A stretch of 38,350 bases of DNA from CAYUVF01 sp964448045 (GTDB lineage Bacteria; Bacteroidota; Rhodothermia; Rhodothermales; Salinibacteraceae): the NCBI GenBank assembly GCA_964448045.1, contig CAYUVF010000044.1:1-38350 (forward strand). Reading direction: 5' to 3'. Positions 1-7,158 of this stretch are shown in pieces (the stretch's first letter is position 1; the number at the start of each line of letters is the position of its first letter). The notes beneath the pieces were generated by a model, which had not been told where the DNA came from, made no database searches, and saw only the letters and a program-made list of their open reading frames with translations. The position numbers were made by a program, and so were the translations under genes.

Positions 1-30
1 CTGGAGTTCAGACGTGTCCTCTTCCGATCT
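1..30. other. Illumina TruSeq read-2 adapter remnant
   Basis: These 30 bases match the 3' part of the Illumina TruSeq read-2 adapter (ending in CTCTTCCGATCT) at 29 of 30 positions; the only difference is C instead of G at base 18. The homology to HMG-CoA reductase begins right after it, at base 31. This is untrimmed library sequence at a contig end, not genomic DNA. Confidence 0.96.
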
Positions 31-249
31 ACCATCCCGTCGCTTATCGTGGCGACGTACGGCGGCGGCACGGGCCTGCCCACCCAGCGCGAATGCCTGG
101 AGCTGATGGACTGCTACGGGAAAGGCAAAGTGCATAAGTTTGCCGAAATCGTGGCGGGGGTCTGCTTGGCTGGTGAGCTATCCCTCGGCGCGGCGATTTC
201 GTCCTCCGATTGGGTCTCCAGCCACGAGGCGTACGGGCGCAACCGGTAG
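31..249 (+). CDS. HMG-CoA reductase, C-terminal fragment (5' end missing)
   Basis: Reading in frame from base 31 gives the last 72 residues of a hydroxymethylglutaryl-CoA reductase. The enzyme makes mevalonate from HMG-CoA with NAD(P)H for isoprenoid synthesis. Visible family features are the glycine-rich IVATYGGGTGLPTQ stretch, the LAGELSL helix and the C-terminal SHEAYGRNR segment, whose His corresponds to the catalytic histidine near the end of class I enzymes. The gene is cut by the contig end and only about a sixth of a normal reductase is present. The GTG at 49 is an internal codon, not the start. It converges on the minus-strand reductase that ends at 321. Family assignment is firm; cofactor preference cannot be judged. 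Confidence 0.9.
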   Translation, partial: TIPSLIVATYGGGTGLPTQRECLELMDCYGKGKVHKFAEIVAGVCLAGELSLGAAISSSDWVSSHEAYGRNR

Positions 250-320
250 GTTGCAGGAATGAACGTACGAAGGGATGAACGTTCACCCTCTCACACGTTC
301 AGCCATACCTCCTCGTAAGG

Positions 321-1379
321 TCAATACATTGCCTCGGAGCGGACGCGCTCAATCTCGGATTCGAGGTAGTCCAGCATCTTCGGCGCGTAGCTGAAGAAGG
401 ACGGGCACGCGATGCCGCTGTCGTCGAGCGCTTGCTGCGTGTTCGTGCCGTCGTAGCGGGCCGCGTGGTCGAAGTAGTCGATCAGCTCGGGGGCGATGCC
501 CAGGTACTTGCCGATGCCGGTGTCCATGAGTGTGCGGGCGACGGCGGGCGGAATCGGGACGTAGGCCACCTTCATGTCCATCAGATGGGTGAAGGTTTCC
601 ATGATCTCCTGCGTCGTCGGCGGGTTCGGATCGGTGAGGTGGTAGACCGTATCGGCGTATTCGGGTGCGGACAGATACGTCATCGCGTCGATCACGAAAT
701 CGGACGGGACGAGGTTGACCGTGCGATTGCCCGATCCGATGCGCGTCATCAGCGTGACGGGTGGCAGCTTGCGGAGCGCCTTCAGCACGAAGTAGGGCCC
801 GTCGAACTTGGCTGTCTCGCCCGTTTGCGAATCGCCCACGACGATGGCAGGCCGGAAGATGGCGGTGGGGATCCGGTCCATCCGATCCTGCACGAGGACC
901 TCGGCGTGGTATTTGGTTTCCTCGTAGTGATTCTTGAACCCGGCCGCGTGCACGAGTTCGTCCTCGCGGATGAGCCCGGTGCGCTGGCCTGAGACGTACG
1001 CTGTGCTAATGTAGCCGAAAAAGCCGAGGTCGGGCGCCTGCTCCAGAAAGTCGAGCACGTGGCGCGTGCCTTCCACGTTGACCCGCCAGCCGATGTCGCG
1101 CGGGACGGCGAGGTCGTAGACGGCGGCAAGGTGGTACGCGTGGGTGATCTCGCTGGCGAGCGCTTCGGCGCGGTCGCCCAGGTCGAGATCGGGCTGGGTG
1201 ATGTCGCCCGGCAGGAGTACGGCCCGGTCCGTCAGCTCCAGCTCGTCGAGCGTGTCGCGGGCTTGCTGCTCGAACTTCGGCTGGATGAGCAGGCCAAAGG
1301 CCGCATCGGGGTGCATGTCGGAAAGCGCTTTCACGAGCCGGGAGCCCAAAAAACCCGGAAAACCAGTCAGGAAAATCAT
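321..1379 (-). CDS. Extended SDR / thioester-reductase-like NAD(P)-dependent reductase
   Basis: A 352-residue protein of the NAD-binding_4 (male-sterility / thioester-reductase-like) extended short-chain dehydrogenase type. The nucleotide-binding glycine motif TGFPGFLG is at residues 5-12, a Ser/Thr pair expected to help catalysis is near 125-126, and the YxxxK catalytic pair is Y152/K156 in YEETK. The C-terminal third would bind substrate. Relatives reduce fatty-acyl thioesters or act on sugar or sterol-like substrates, so the substrate is unknown. It stands alone on the minus strand, divergent from the UbiB-like gene across about 160 bases. The ATG at 1379 places the glycine motif at the very N terminus, as expected for the fold. 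Confidence 0.82.
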   Translation of the reverse strand: MIFLTGFPGFLGSRLVKALSDMHPDAAFGLLIQPKFEQQARDTLDELELTDRAVLLPGDITQPDLDLGDRAEALASEITHAYHLAAVYDLAVPRDIGWRVNVEGTRHVLDFLEQAPDLGFFGYISTAYVSGQRTGLIREDELVHAAGFKNHYEETKYHAEVLVQDRMDRIPTAIFRPAIVVGDSQTGETAKFDGPYFVLKALRKLPPVTLMTRIGSGNRTVNLVPSDFVIDAMTYLSAPEYADTVYHLTDPNPPTTQEIMETFTHLMDMKVAYVPIPPAVARTLMDTGIGKYLGIAPELIDYFDHAARYDGTNTQQALDDSGIACPSFFSYAPKMLDYLESEIERVRSEAMY

Positions 1380-1541
1380 AGTCGCGTGGCGATGTGGTAA
1401 TACGGTTCAGTGAAAGGTACCTTCTGCCCGTATCGCACGCAAACCGGCCCGGGCAGAACAAACGCGCCGAGGCGAGCTTTGAACGAGCAGAGGGCCTGCC
1501 GGGCTCTCGCCGCGCAGCCGCAGCGAAACCCACGGTCGATT

Positions 1542-3416
1542 ATGGCGAAGGAGCGCCCACATTCTCAGACGAATCCGCCCTCCGCGGGGAAGGGCGAGGG
1601 CGCGCCCGAAGCGGCGTCGACGGCGGACCCGCCGGAGGAGGACGGCGCGCCTGGGCCGGGCGATACGTCGACCAACGGTGCGATCCCCGGCGCGGGCAGT
1701 GGGTCGAAGGCTGGCACGTCGGTAGAATCCGGTGCGGGCGGTGCGGATCCCGCCTCCAAGCAAAAATCCCCGCTGGCCGACTTCGATCCGCTGAAGCCGT
1801 ATCGGGGGGCCGTGCGGCGCTTCTTTACGGTCTACCGCCACGTCATCGGCCTGCTGATGGGCGGGCATATCGCCTACGTGCGGGCGCTTCCGGCGATCAA
1901 AAAACGCGGCTTGCGCTCGGCGGGCAAGCGGATGTTGGCGTTTGTGCTGCGGCTCTTCGTGAAGGGCGACCTGGTCGACAAGCCGTTCCCGGTGCAGCTT
2001 CGGCGGCGCCTCGAAATCCTGGGACCCACGTTCGTGAAGCTCGGCCAGATCCTCGCCATCCGCGAAGATCTGCTGCCCTCGGTGATCACCGAGGAGCTCA
2101 AAAGCCTGATGGACCACCTGCCGGAAATTCCCTTCGCGCAGGTCCGCTCGATCATGGAGCGGGATCTCGACCGGCCGCTCGATGAGCTGTTCGATCGGAT
2201 CGACGAAGAGCCGCTCGGCTCGGCGTCCATCGCGCAGGCGCACCGCGCGACGACGAAGGACGGCGAGGAGGTCGTTTGCAAGGTCATCAAGCCGGGTATC
2301 CGCGAGCTCATCACGTCCGACCTGAAGCTGCTCGAAATCGTAGGCGTCTTTCTCGGGTGGATTATCCCGCGCTACCAGCCGCGCCAGATCATCGAGGAGT
2401 TCAGCAGCTACACCCAGCGCGAGGTCGATTACTCGTACGAGGCCGACAATGCGGAGATCTTTGCGGCTAATTTCCAGGATATGCCGGATGTCGTCTTCCC
2501 GACGATCTACCGCGAGCTGAGCTCGGATGACGTGCTCACGATGGAGTATCTCGACGGCATCCGGCCGGGCTCGCCGGCGGCACTGGCGCTGACGGAGGAG
2601 GAGCGGCAGCGCGTGGTGGACCTCGGCGCGGCGTCGATCATCCGCATGCTGTACAAGGACGGCTTCTTTCACGCCGATCTCCACGCGGGCAACCTGCTGG
2701 TTTTGCCGGGCGACCCCATCCGGATCGGCTTTATCGATCTGGGGATGGTGGGGCGGTTCCGGCCGCGGGTGAAGCGGCGGCTGCTGTACTACTTCCACGC
2801 GCTCGTGCGGGGCGACGTGGAGAGTGCGGCGCGGTATCTGATCGAGATTGCGCGCGTCGGCGAAGGCGGCGATCCGCAGGGATTCCGGCGGGCTGTGTCG
2901 GATCTGGCGCGGCACTTCACCATGCGCGGCGGGCGCGGGAGCGTCAGCATCGCCCAGCTGATTCTGGAGTCGCTGAGCCTGGGCGCGCGCTACCGCGTGT
3001 TCTTCCCCGTCGAGATGACGCTGATGGTAAAGGCGCTTGTGACGTTCGAGGGCGTGGGCCGCACGCTGGAGCCAGAACTCGACGTGATCGGTCTCTCGCG
3101 TAAGCACGTCACCGACATCTTCCAGCAGCGCTTTGATCCGCGCGAGCTGGGCCGCGAGATGTGGGCCAATGCGCCGGAGATTATCGACATGGCGGTACAG
3201 ATGCCCCAGCTCATGGCGGCGAGCTTCACCTATCTGGAAGAGTCGCTGAACGACCGCACGCCCGAAAGCCCGCTGGCGGGGCTGCGGAGCGGTATCATCG
3301 CGGGAGCGTGCATCGTGGGCGGCGTGCTGGCGGCTGTGCAGCAGGGGCCGTGGTTCCTCTGGGGGCCGCTCTTCGTGATCGGCTTCATCCTCGCCATTTT
3401 TGGGCGGAAGGGGTAA
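1542..3416 (+). CDS. UbiB/ABC1/AarF-family kinase-like protein
   Basis: A 624-residue member of the UbiB/ABC1 atypical kinase family, whose members support quinone synthesis or lipid handling at the membrane. Residues 1-78 are a low-complexity Gly/Pro/Ala/Ser tail with no fold. The family KxGQ motif is at 166-169 (VKLGQILA), the nucleotide-loop region EPLGSASIAQAH at 223-234, the putative lysine at K247, the catalytic loop HADLHAGN at 377-384, and the metal-binding aspartate at D399 in FIDLG. Two hydrophobic helices near 580-620 probably anchor the protein. I chose the ATG at 1542; an upstream in-frame ATG at 1410 would add 44 residues of unlikely composition. The long disordered N terminus is unusual for the family. 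The client reaction is unknown. Confidence 0.88.
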   Translation: MAKERPHSQTNPPSAGKGEGAPEAASTADPPEEDGAPGPGDTSTNGAIPGAGSGSKAGTSVESGAGGADPASKQKSPLADFDPLKPYRGAVRRFFTVYRHVIGLLMGGHIAYVRALPAIKKRGLRSAGKRMLAFVLRLFVKGDLVDKPFPVQLRRRLEILGPTFVKLGQILAIREDLLPSVITEELKSLMDHLPEIPFAQVRSIMERDLDRPLDELFDRIDEEPLGSASIAQAHRATTKDGEEVVCKVIKPGIRELITSDLKLLEIVGVFLGWIIPRYQPRQIIEEFSSYTQREVDYSYEADNAEIFAANFQDMPDVVFPTIYRELSSDDVLTMEYLDGIRPGSPAALALTEEERQRVVDLGAASIIRMLYKDGFFHADLHAGNLLVLPGDPIRIGFIDLGMVGRFRPRVKRRLLYYFHALVRGDVESAARYLIEIARVGEGGDPQGFRRAVSDLARHFTMRGGRGSVSIAQLILESLSLGARYRVFFPVEMTLMVKALVTFEGVGRTLEPELDVIGLSRKHVTDIFQQRFDPRELGREMWANAPEIIDMAVQMPQLMAASFTYLEESLNDRTPESPLAGLRSGIIAGACIVGGVLAAVQQGPWFLWGPLFVIGFILAIFGRKG

Positions 3417-3486
3417 GAGCGAGGCCTCGGCGTGCTTCTTGCGGCATCATCAGGCCCCGGAGGCCCCGAACAATCCGCTCACGCCG

Positions 3487-3792
3487 ATGCTGCTATCCCG
3501 GAAACCGCCCGGTTTGATCCTTTCGGCATTTCTCGCACTGCTGGTCGCGGGCGCCCTGTTCTGTGGCGTAGACGCCATCCTCGCGGATTCGGTTACGACG
3601 CCGGCTCGGTTCGGCGACAGCACGCGCGTCTACGGCGCGGATACGGTCGTCGTGGGCGCGGGCTGGATCGCGATGGGGATGGCGATTCTTGCGAGCCTCA
3701 TCACAGCCCATATCAGGAGCCGGGCCGGGCAGTGGGTTGCGCTTATCCTCTGCGGGGTTGGAGCGGTGTGCTGGCTCATCGCGGGGATGTGA
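3487..3792 (+). CDS. Small membrane protein of unknown function
   Basis: A 101-residue protein with three hydrophobic stretches: roughly residues 8-28, 55-72 and 80-99. A polar loop containing several aspartates lies between the first two. I do not recognise a family. It starts about 70 bases after the UbiB-like gene on the same strand and could be co-transcribed with it. The reading frame is open back to 3400, but the ATG at 3487 places the first hydrophobic segment near the N terminus and avoids overlap with the previous gene. It converges with the patatin-like gene. Whether it is expressed is not certain. Confidence 0.55.
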   Translation: MLLSRKPPGLILSAFLALLVAGALFCGVDAILADSVTTPARFGDSTRVYGADTVVVGAGWIAMGMAILASLITAHIRSRAGQWVALILCGVGAVCWLIAGM

Positions 3793-3854
3793 TAATGCCG
3801 TCAAAGCGCGGTGTGCATCCGACCGCTGCAATGCACAATTTCCAGGAAACGGCA

Positions 3855-5093
3855 TCACGCTGCGGACAGGCCTTCGTCCATCGCGACGCGCTCGATCAGG
3901 CGGTCGAGGCGCTGGAGGACGTGGTCGGTGTCCTCGTAGAACGACGTGCGGTTCGGGGCCGGCGGCTCATCGGCCTCAATGGTGCCAAAGAGCGTGCGGC
4001 CGGTTTCTGCCAGCACCTCCGTATCGAGCTGCAGGCCGTGGCGCTCCAGCTTCGGGCGGATCGCATCGGCCTTGTTACGCAGATGCTCGCGGGTGGCCTG
4101 GTAGGCCATCTCGGCCACGTCGTGGCGATTCGAGAAGCTGAAGATGTTCGAGAAAAACAGGCGCGTTTCCTCGTACTTCGGCTCGATCAGGATGAGATCG
4201 GCGTGCGGATGGGTGTGGGCGTATTTCTTGAAGCCGGTGCGCTTGCGCGAGTCGACGATGGCGCGGAAGGTCTGCGACAGCACCGCGGGCAGGCCGTTCT
4301 CGGCGAGGCTCCGGCCCCAGAGCTGCTCGATCTGGTGGTCGAGCTGGACGTTGACCGGCACGATGGGGTTGATGCAGAAGACGAGGTCGGCACCGGCGTC
4401 GAGGGCCACGCTGGCGTGGACGGTGCGGCGCGCGACGCCGTCGATATACAGGCGACCGTCGATCTCGACGGGGCAGTAGAGGCCGGGCAGCGCCGTGCTC
4501 GCCTGGATGGCTTTGGAGATGGGCACGTCGTCGAGCCCGGGTTCGCCGAAGCAGGTCACCTCGGCCGAGTCGAGGTGCATGGCGACGATGCGCAGCGCGG
4601 CGTCGAGGCGGCGGAAGTCGTTCGTGCGGCCGCCCGTCGAAAACGCGTGGGCGAGGTACTGCTCCAGCGGCGCGTTGTCGAAAATGCCGGTGGGCATCGC
4701 CGCCCCGAGGCTCATCAGCAGGCCAAAGGCCGAGAGGTCGCCGGGATGGCGGACGTACTGGCCCAGCGTGGAAGCCAGTGCCTGCGGAAAGCGCCACAGC
4801 CGCTTGGCATACTCGCCAACAGCCGGGCTAAACATGACGTCGGGCTCGACGTTGAGGGCGGGCTCGGCGCGGGCGATGATGGCGCGGATCATGGTGCGCG
4901 CCGGCACGCCGTTGGCCAGAAACGAGCTGATGAGACCGCCCGAACTGACGCCCACGTACACGTCCAGTTCGTGAAGGCCGATGCCGCGGACGGCTTCCTC
5001 GATGGCGTTCAGCGCGCCAATCTCGTAGAGCGCGCCTTCAATGACTCCGCCAGCACAGGCCAGCCCAATCGTACTACGTCGTGGTGCGCGCAT
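3855..5093 (-). CDS. Patatin-like phospholipase / acyl hydrolase
   Basis: A 412-residue patatin-domain hydrolase. Patatins cleave acyl esters of lipids with a Ser-Asp dyad. The glycine-rich oxyanion region is near residues 10-20 (GLACAGGVIEG), the nucleophile motif GVSSG is at 48-52 (S50), and the catalytic aspartate is D218 in IDGVA, where many family members have DGG or DGA. The extra 100-150 C-terminal residues are polar and unassigned. No signal peptide is visible, so it is probably cytoplasmic or peripheral. It lies downstream of the PhaR-like and phasin genes on the same strand, but a terminator (5221-5256) separates them. A granule-associated lipid or PHA-related role is only an inference from position. 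Confidence 0.88.
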   Translation of the reverse strand: MRAPRRSTIGLACAGGVIEGALYEIGALNAIEEAVRGIGLHELDVYVGVSSGGLISSFLANGVPARTMIRAIIARAEPALNVEPDVMFSPAVGEYAKRLWRFPQALASTLGQYVRHPGDLSAFGLLMSLGAAMPTGIFDNAPLEQYLAHAFSTGGRTNDFRRLDAALRIVAMHLDSAEVTCFGEPGLDDVPISKAIQASTALPGLYCPVEIDGRLYIDGVARRTVHASVALDAGADLVFCINPIVPVNVQLDHQIEQLWGRSLAENGLPAVLSQTFRAIVDSRKRTGFKKYAHTHPHADLILIEPKYEETRLFFSNIFSFSNRHDVAEMAYQATREHLRNKADAIRPKLERHGLQLDTEVLAETGRTLFGTIEADEPPAPNRTSFYEDTDHVLQRLDRLIERVAMDEGLSAA

Positions 5094-5140
5094 CGTTATA
5101 AAACGGAATGGATGGAAGGGGGTGGCGTCCTTGATCAGAA

Positions 5141-5173
5141 AAGATCAGACTGGAAGCGGTTCCATCTGATCTT
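5141..5173 (-). promoter_or_regulatory. Strong hairpin in the leader of the patatin-like gene
   Basis: AAGATCAGA (5141-5149) pairs with TCTGATCTT (5165-5173), and TGGAA (5151-5155) with TTCCA (5160-5164). The only irregularities are one bulged base at 5150 and a four-base loop. GATCAGA is also repeated directly at 5133-5139. The hairpin is 48-80 bases upstream of the patatin-like start and separate from the terminator at 5221-5256. It may be a leader structure, a protein-binding palindrome or a second weak terminator; on the minus strand only a short T-rich run follows it. Confidence 0.55.
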
Positions 5174-5220
5174 CGACAACCGTACGGGCGGTGCTCCATG
5201 GGCATCGGGCGCGGATCGGC

Positions 5221-5256
5221 AAAAAAGAAGGGGCCTGCCGGAATGGAAGGCCCCTT
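5221..5256 (-). terminator. Rho-independent terminator after the phasin gene
   Basis: AAGGGGCC (5228-5235) and GGCCCCTT (5249-5256) form a perfect 8-base stem with a 13-base loop. On the minus strand it is followed by a run of Ts (complement of 5221-5227). It lies 23 bases beyond the phasin stop codon at 5279. Confidence 0.85.
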
Positions 5257-5278
5257 TGCGTCAGACAGGATGAGCGGG

Positions 5279-5704
5279 CTACTTCGAATTCGCTTTTTCG
5301 TCCTGCAGCATCTGCGAGAGCTTGTTGATCTGCTTCGAGAGCTTATCGACCTTTTTCGAGAGGTCGTTCACCTCCGAGCGGGTCGGCACGCCGAAGCGCT
5401 CCAGCGCCTTGTCGACCGTCTCGGCGAAGGTGGACTGGGCCTCGGTGGCCGTGTCGGTAGCGCGCTGAATGGCTTTTTTCTGCTGCTCGGTCACGCGCTC
5501 CGAGAGCTCTTTGATCTGCTCGGCGCTCTCGTTTTCGTATGCTTTGCCCCGTTCGAGAAGGGTCTTGTACAGCTTGGAGCCTTCTTCCTCAACGGTAGCC
5601 AGCGCGCCCAGGCCGGCGAGCCAGACGTCGCGTCCGCGCTCGGCCAACTCGTTCTGCAATTCTTCCATGCGTTTCGTTGTAGTGTTCTCTTTGGACTTAG
5701 CCAT
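5279..5704 (-). CDS. Phasin-like polyhydroxyalkanoate granule protein
   Basis: A 141-residue, highly charged, helical protein with the phasin-type start of the core (DVWLAGLGALATVEEEGSKL, residues about 26-45). A long coiled-coil-like C-terminal half follows, with repeated DLSKKVDKLSKQINKLSQ spacing. Phasins coat PHA granules and assist the synthase. No signal peptide or membrane segment is seen. The gene follows the PhaR-like regulator gene by 66 bases on the same strand and is closed by a clear terminator, so the two probably form a transcription unit. No PHA synthase is present in the window, so the granule role rests on family resemblance. Confidence 0.82.
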   Translation of the reverse strand: MAKSKENTTTKRMEELQNELAERGRDVWLAGLGALATVEEEGSKLYKTLLERGKAYENESAEQIKELSERVTEQQKKAIQRATDTATEAQSTFAETVDKALERFGVPTRSEVNDLSKKVDKLSKQINKLSQMLQDEKANSK

Positions 5705-5770
5705 AATGGGTTCCTCCGTGTTGGGTTGATTACAAGCGTGCGATCGAGTACGTCGGGGAAGCAGGGGGCG

Positions 5771-6232
5771 TTAGTCGTCGGTGCCGTCGGTGTCGGGAGA
5801 CGGATGGCGGTCCTCCACGTCTTGAATGAGGTCCGCAATCTGGGCATCCAGCTCCATCAGTTGTGTGCGCAGGTCCTTCAGCTTGCGCGCTCGCGGGGGC
5901 CGGACGAGCTGGCCGAGCTGCGACATTGAGCTCTGGATGATCTCGTCCATGCTGTGCTTGAGCTGCTCGAAGCCGCTATCGAGAGCCTGGCTGCTTTGCC
6001 GCAGCAGCGTGTGAAGCATCTCGGAGGGAAGCAGGTTTTGCCCGTTCTTGCCCTCTTCTAAGATGATCTGCGTGAGCGTCTGGGCCGTAATGTCGCGGCC
6101 CGTGGCCGTATCCTCCACGCGGACGGTTTCACCACGGCGCACCAGCTCAGCCACGTCGCTGAGCGACACGTAAGAGCTGGCCTCCGTGTCATAAAGCTTT
6201 CGGTTTTCGTAGCGTTTGATGAGTCGAGCCAT
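5771..6232 (-). CDS. phaR: PhaR-like PHA accumulation regulator
   Basis: A 154-residue protein that opens with the PHA-accumulation-regulator DNA-binding domain (residues 1-62). The hallmark RLIKRYENRKLYDTEASSYV is at its start, followed by DITAQTLTQIILEE. The middle carries the short helical PHB-accumulation segments. Known PhaR proteins repress phasin and PHA genes and are released by binding nascent polymer. I chose the ATG at 6232 because it places the conserved domain at the N terminus; an ATG at 6286 would add 18 residues outside the family pattern. The phasin gene follows it directly, as expected for the regulated target. Confidence 0.86.
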   Translation of the reverse strand: MARLIKRYENRKLYDTEASSYVSLSDVAELVRRGETVRVEDTATGRDITAQTLTQIILEEGKNGQNLLPSEMLHTLLRQSSQALDSGFEQLKHSMDEIIQSSMSQLGQLVRPPRARKLKDLRTQLMELDAQIADLIQDVEDRHPSPDTDGTDD

Positions 6233-6270
6233 GAAGCAGTGAGGCCAATTTCGTACGTCGGATTGCATGA

Positions 6271-6314
6271 TAACGCGTTGCGTCATTACCTATAATTTAT
6301 GACGCGGCGTGTTA
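6271..6314. promoter_or_regulatory. Operator-like palindrome between phaR-like and GbsR-like genes
   Basis: TAACGCGTTGCGTCAT (6271-6286) and ATGACGCGGCGTGTTA (6299-6314) are inverted copies matching at 13 of 16 positions. They flank a 12-base AT-rich centre that includes TATAAT (6291-6296). The site lies in the 250-base divergent region between the phaR-like gene (minus, starts 6232) and the GbsR-like gene (plus, starts 6483). It is a good candidate for a dimeric repressor site over a -10 element; which regulator binds is unknown. Confidence 0.6.
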
Positions 6315-6482
6315 CAAATTGATCCGTCGCGAGGGGGCTTTTGTGCGATTTTCGTCGGAGTTGGGCGACGGCCCTCGTGCATCGGTCGTGCAACCTTCGG
6401 GGGGCGGCCTCGGTTGGACGATGAGCCGCTGTCCTGCACAGCCTGCTTGATTTCTCCTCATTTCTCACCCGTTCAGTTAGCC

Positions 6483-6995
6483 ATGAGTCAGTCTCGGCCC
6501 CCGTCTCCCGTCGAACGGGAGCTTATCCAGGAGTTCGGCAATATCTACGAATCGTACGGGCTGAAGCGGCTCGAAGGGCTCATTGTGGGACTGCTGCTCA
6601 CGCAGGAGGGCCCCGTCTCGCTCGATGACATGGTCGAACTGCTCGGCCACTCGAAGGGACCGATCTCCGTCTCCGTCCGCCGCCTGGCGGATATTGGGCT
6701 CGTGCGCAAAGTTAACGGACCGGTCAACCGGCGCAACTACTACGCGGCGCATCCCGACATCTTCTACAACAATTTTCAATTCAACATGGCGACGGTGCGG
6801 AAGAACCGCTCGCTCGCCGAGAACTTCCTCGCGCGTCTGCAAACCGAGGGGGCCAAGGGTAGCGAGGAGACCGTCGAAAATCTGGAGCACATGCGCGCGT
6901 TCTATCGCCTGATGGAAGACTTCTACCAGGACTTCTCGGAGCAGTGGCAGAAGGTGAAACAGCAGCGGCGGCAGCAGCAGGCGCAGGCGGGATAA
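6483..6995 (+). CDS. GbsR/MarR-family transcriptional regulator
   Basis: A 170-residue winged-helix regulator of the GbsR branch of the MarR group. The helix-turn-helix is near residues 30-75 (LTQEGPVSLDDMVELLGHSKG then ISVSVRRLADIGLVRKV), followed by a wing with NRRNYYAAHPD and a long C-terminal dimerisation helix that ends in a Gln/Arg-rich tail. I chose the ATG at 6483, which starts MSQSRPPSPVERELIQEFG. The reading frame is open upstream to 6309, but that part overlaps the operator-like region and does not resemble the family. It sits directly upstream of the TonB-receptor gene cluster and is the obvious candidate local regulator. The ligand is unknown; choline is typical only of the founding member. 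Confidence 0.85.
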   Translation: MSQSRPPSPVERELIQEFGNIYESYGLKRLEGLIVGLLLTQEGPVSLDDMVELLGHSKGPISVSVRRLADIGLVRKVNGPVNRRNYYAAHPDIFYNNFQFNMATVRKNRSLAENFLARLQTEGAKGSEETVENLEHMRAFYRLMEDFYQDFSEQWQKVKQQRRQQQAQAG

Positions 6996-7034
6996 ACGGG
7001 GACCGTGAAGAATTGCCCGGCCCTTCATCTTGGC

Positions 7035-7063
7035 TTGACATTATCGGAAGCGCTTTTTACGTT
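7035..7063 (+). promoter_or_regulatory. Candidate sigma-70-type promoter of the receptor operon
   Basis: TTGACA at 7035-7040 is a perfect -35 element, followed after 17 bases by TACGTT at 7058-7063 as a weak -10. It lies about 95 bases upstream of the receptor start and directly upstream of a perfect palindrome at 7073-7092. Confidence 0.5.
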
Positions 7064-7072
7064 CGTTTTTAG

Positions 7073-7092
7073 CGTTTGGAAATTACCAAACG
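7073..7092. promoter_or_regulatory. Perfect inverted repeat, probable operator
   Basis: CGTTTGG (7073-7079) and CCAAACG (7086-7092) are perfect inverted copies around a 6-base AT-rich spacer. The site begins 9 bases after the proposed -10 element, so a bound dimer would overlap the expected transcription start. The GbsR-like regulator encoded just upstream is the natural candidate to bind it (inference). Confidence 0.6.
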
Positions 7093-7158
7093 TTGCGAAT
7101 ATAGCGCTGTGTGAGGCGCAACGCCATCCAATACGAACAGATGTGGAGAGGAGAGCTC

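Noticed and set aside
276..285. TGAACGTTCA palindrome between the HMG-CoA reductase and SDR genes
   Set aside because: A 10-base palindrome with no T tract and no extension; too short to call a site or terminator.
1407..3107. A 566-codon open frame on the minus strand opposite the UbiB-like gene
   Set aside because: It is Arg/Ala/His-rich with no domain pattern, and the opposite strand has every UbiB motif. It is a shadow caused by high GC content.
3432..5273. A 613-codon plus-strand frame across the patatin gene
   Set aside because: The minus strand has an intact patatin with GVSSG and DGVA motifs; the plus frame has no recognisable domain.
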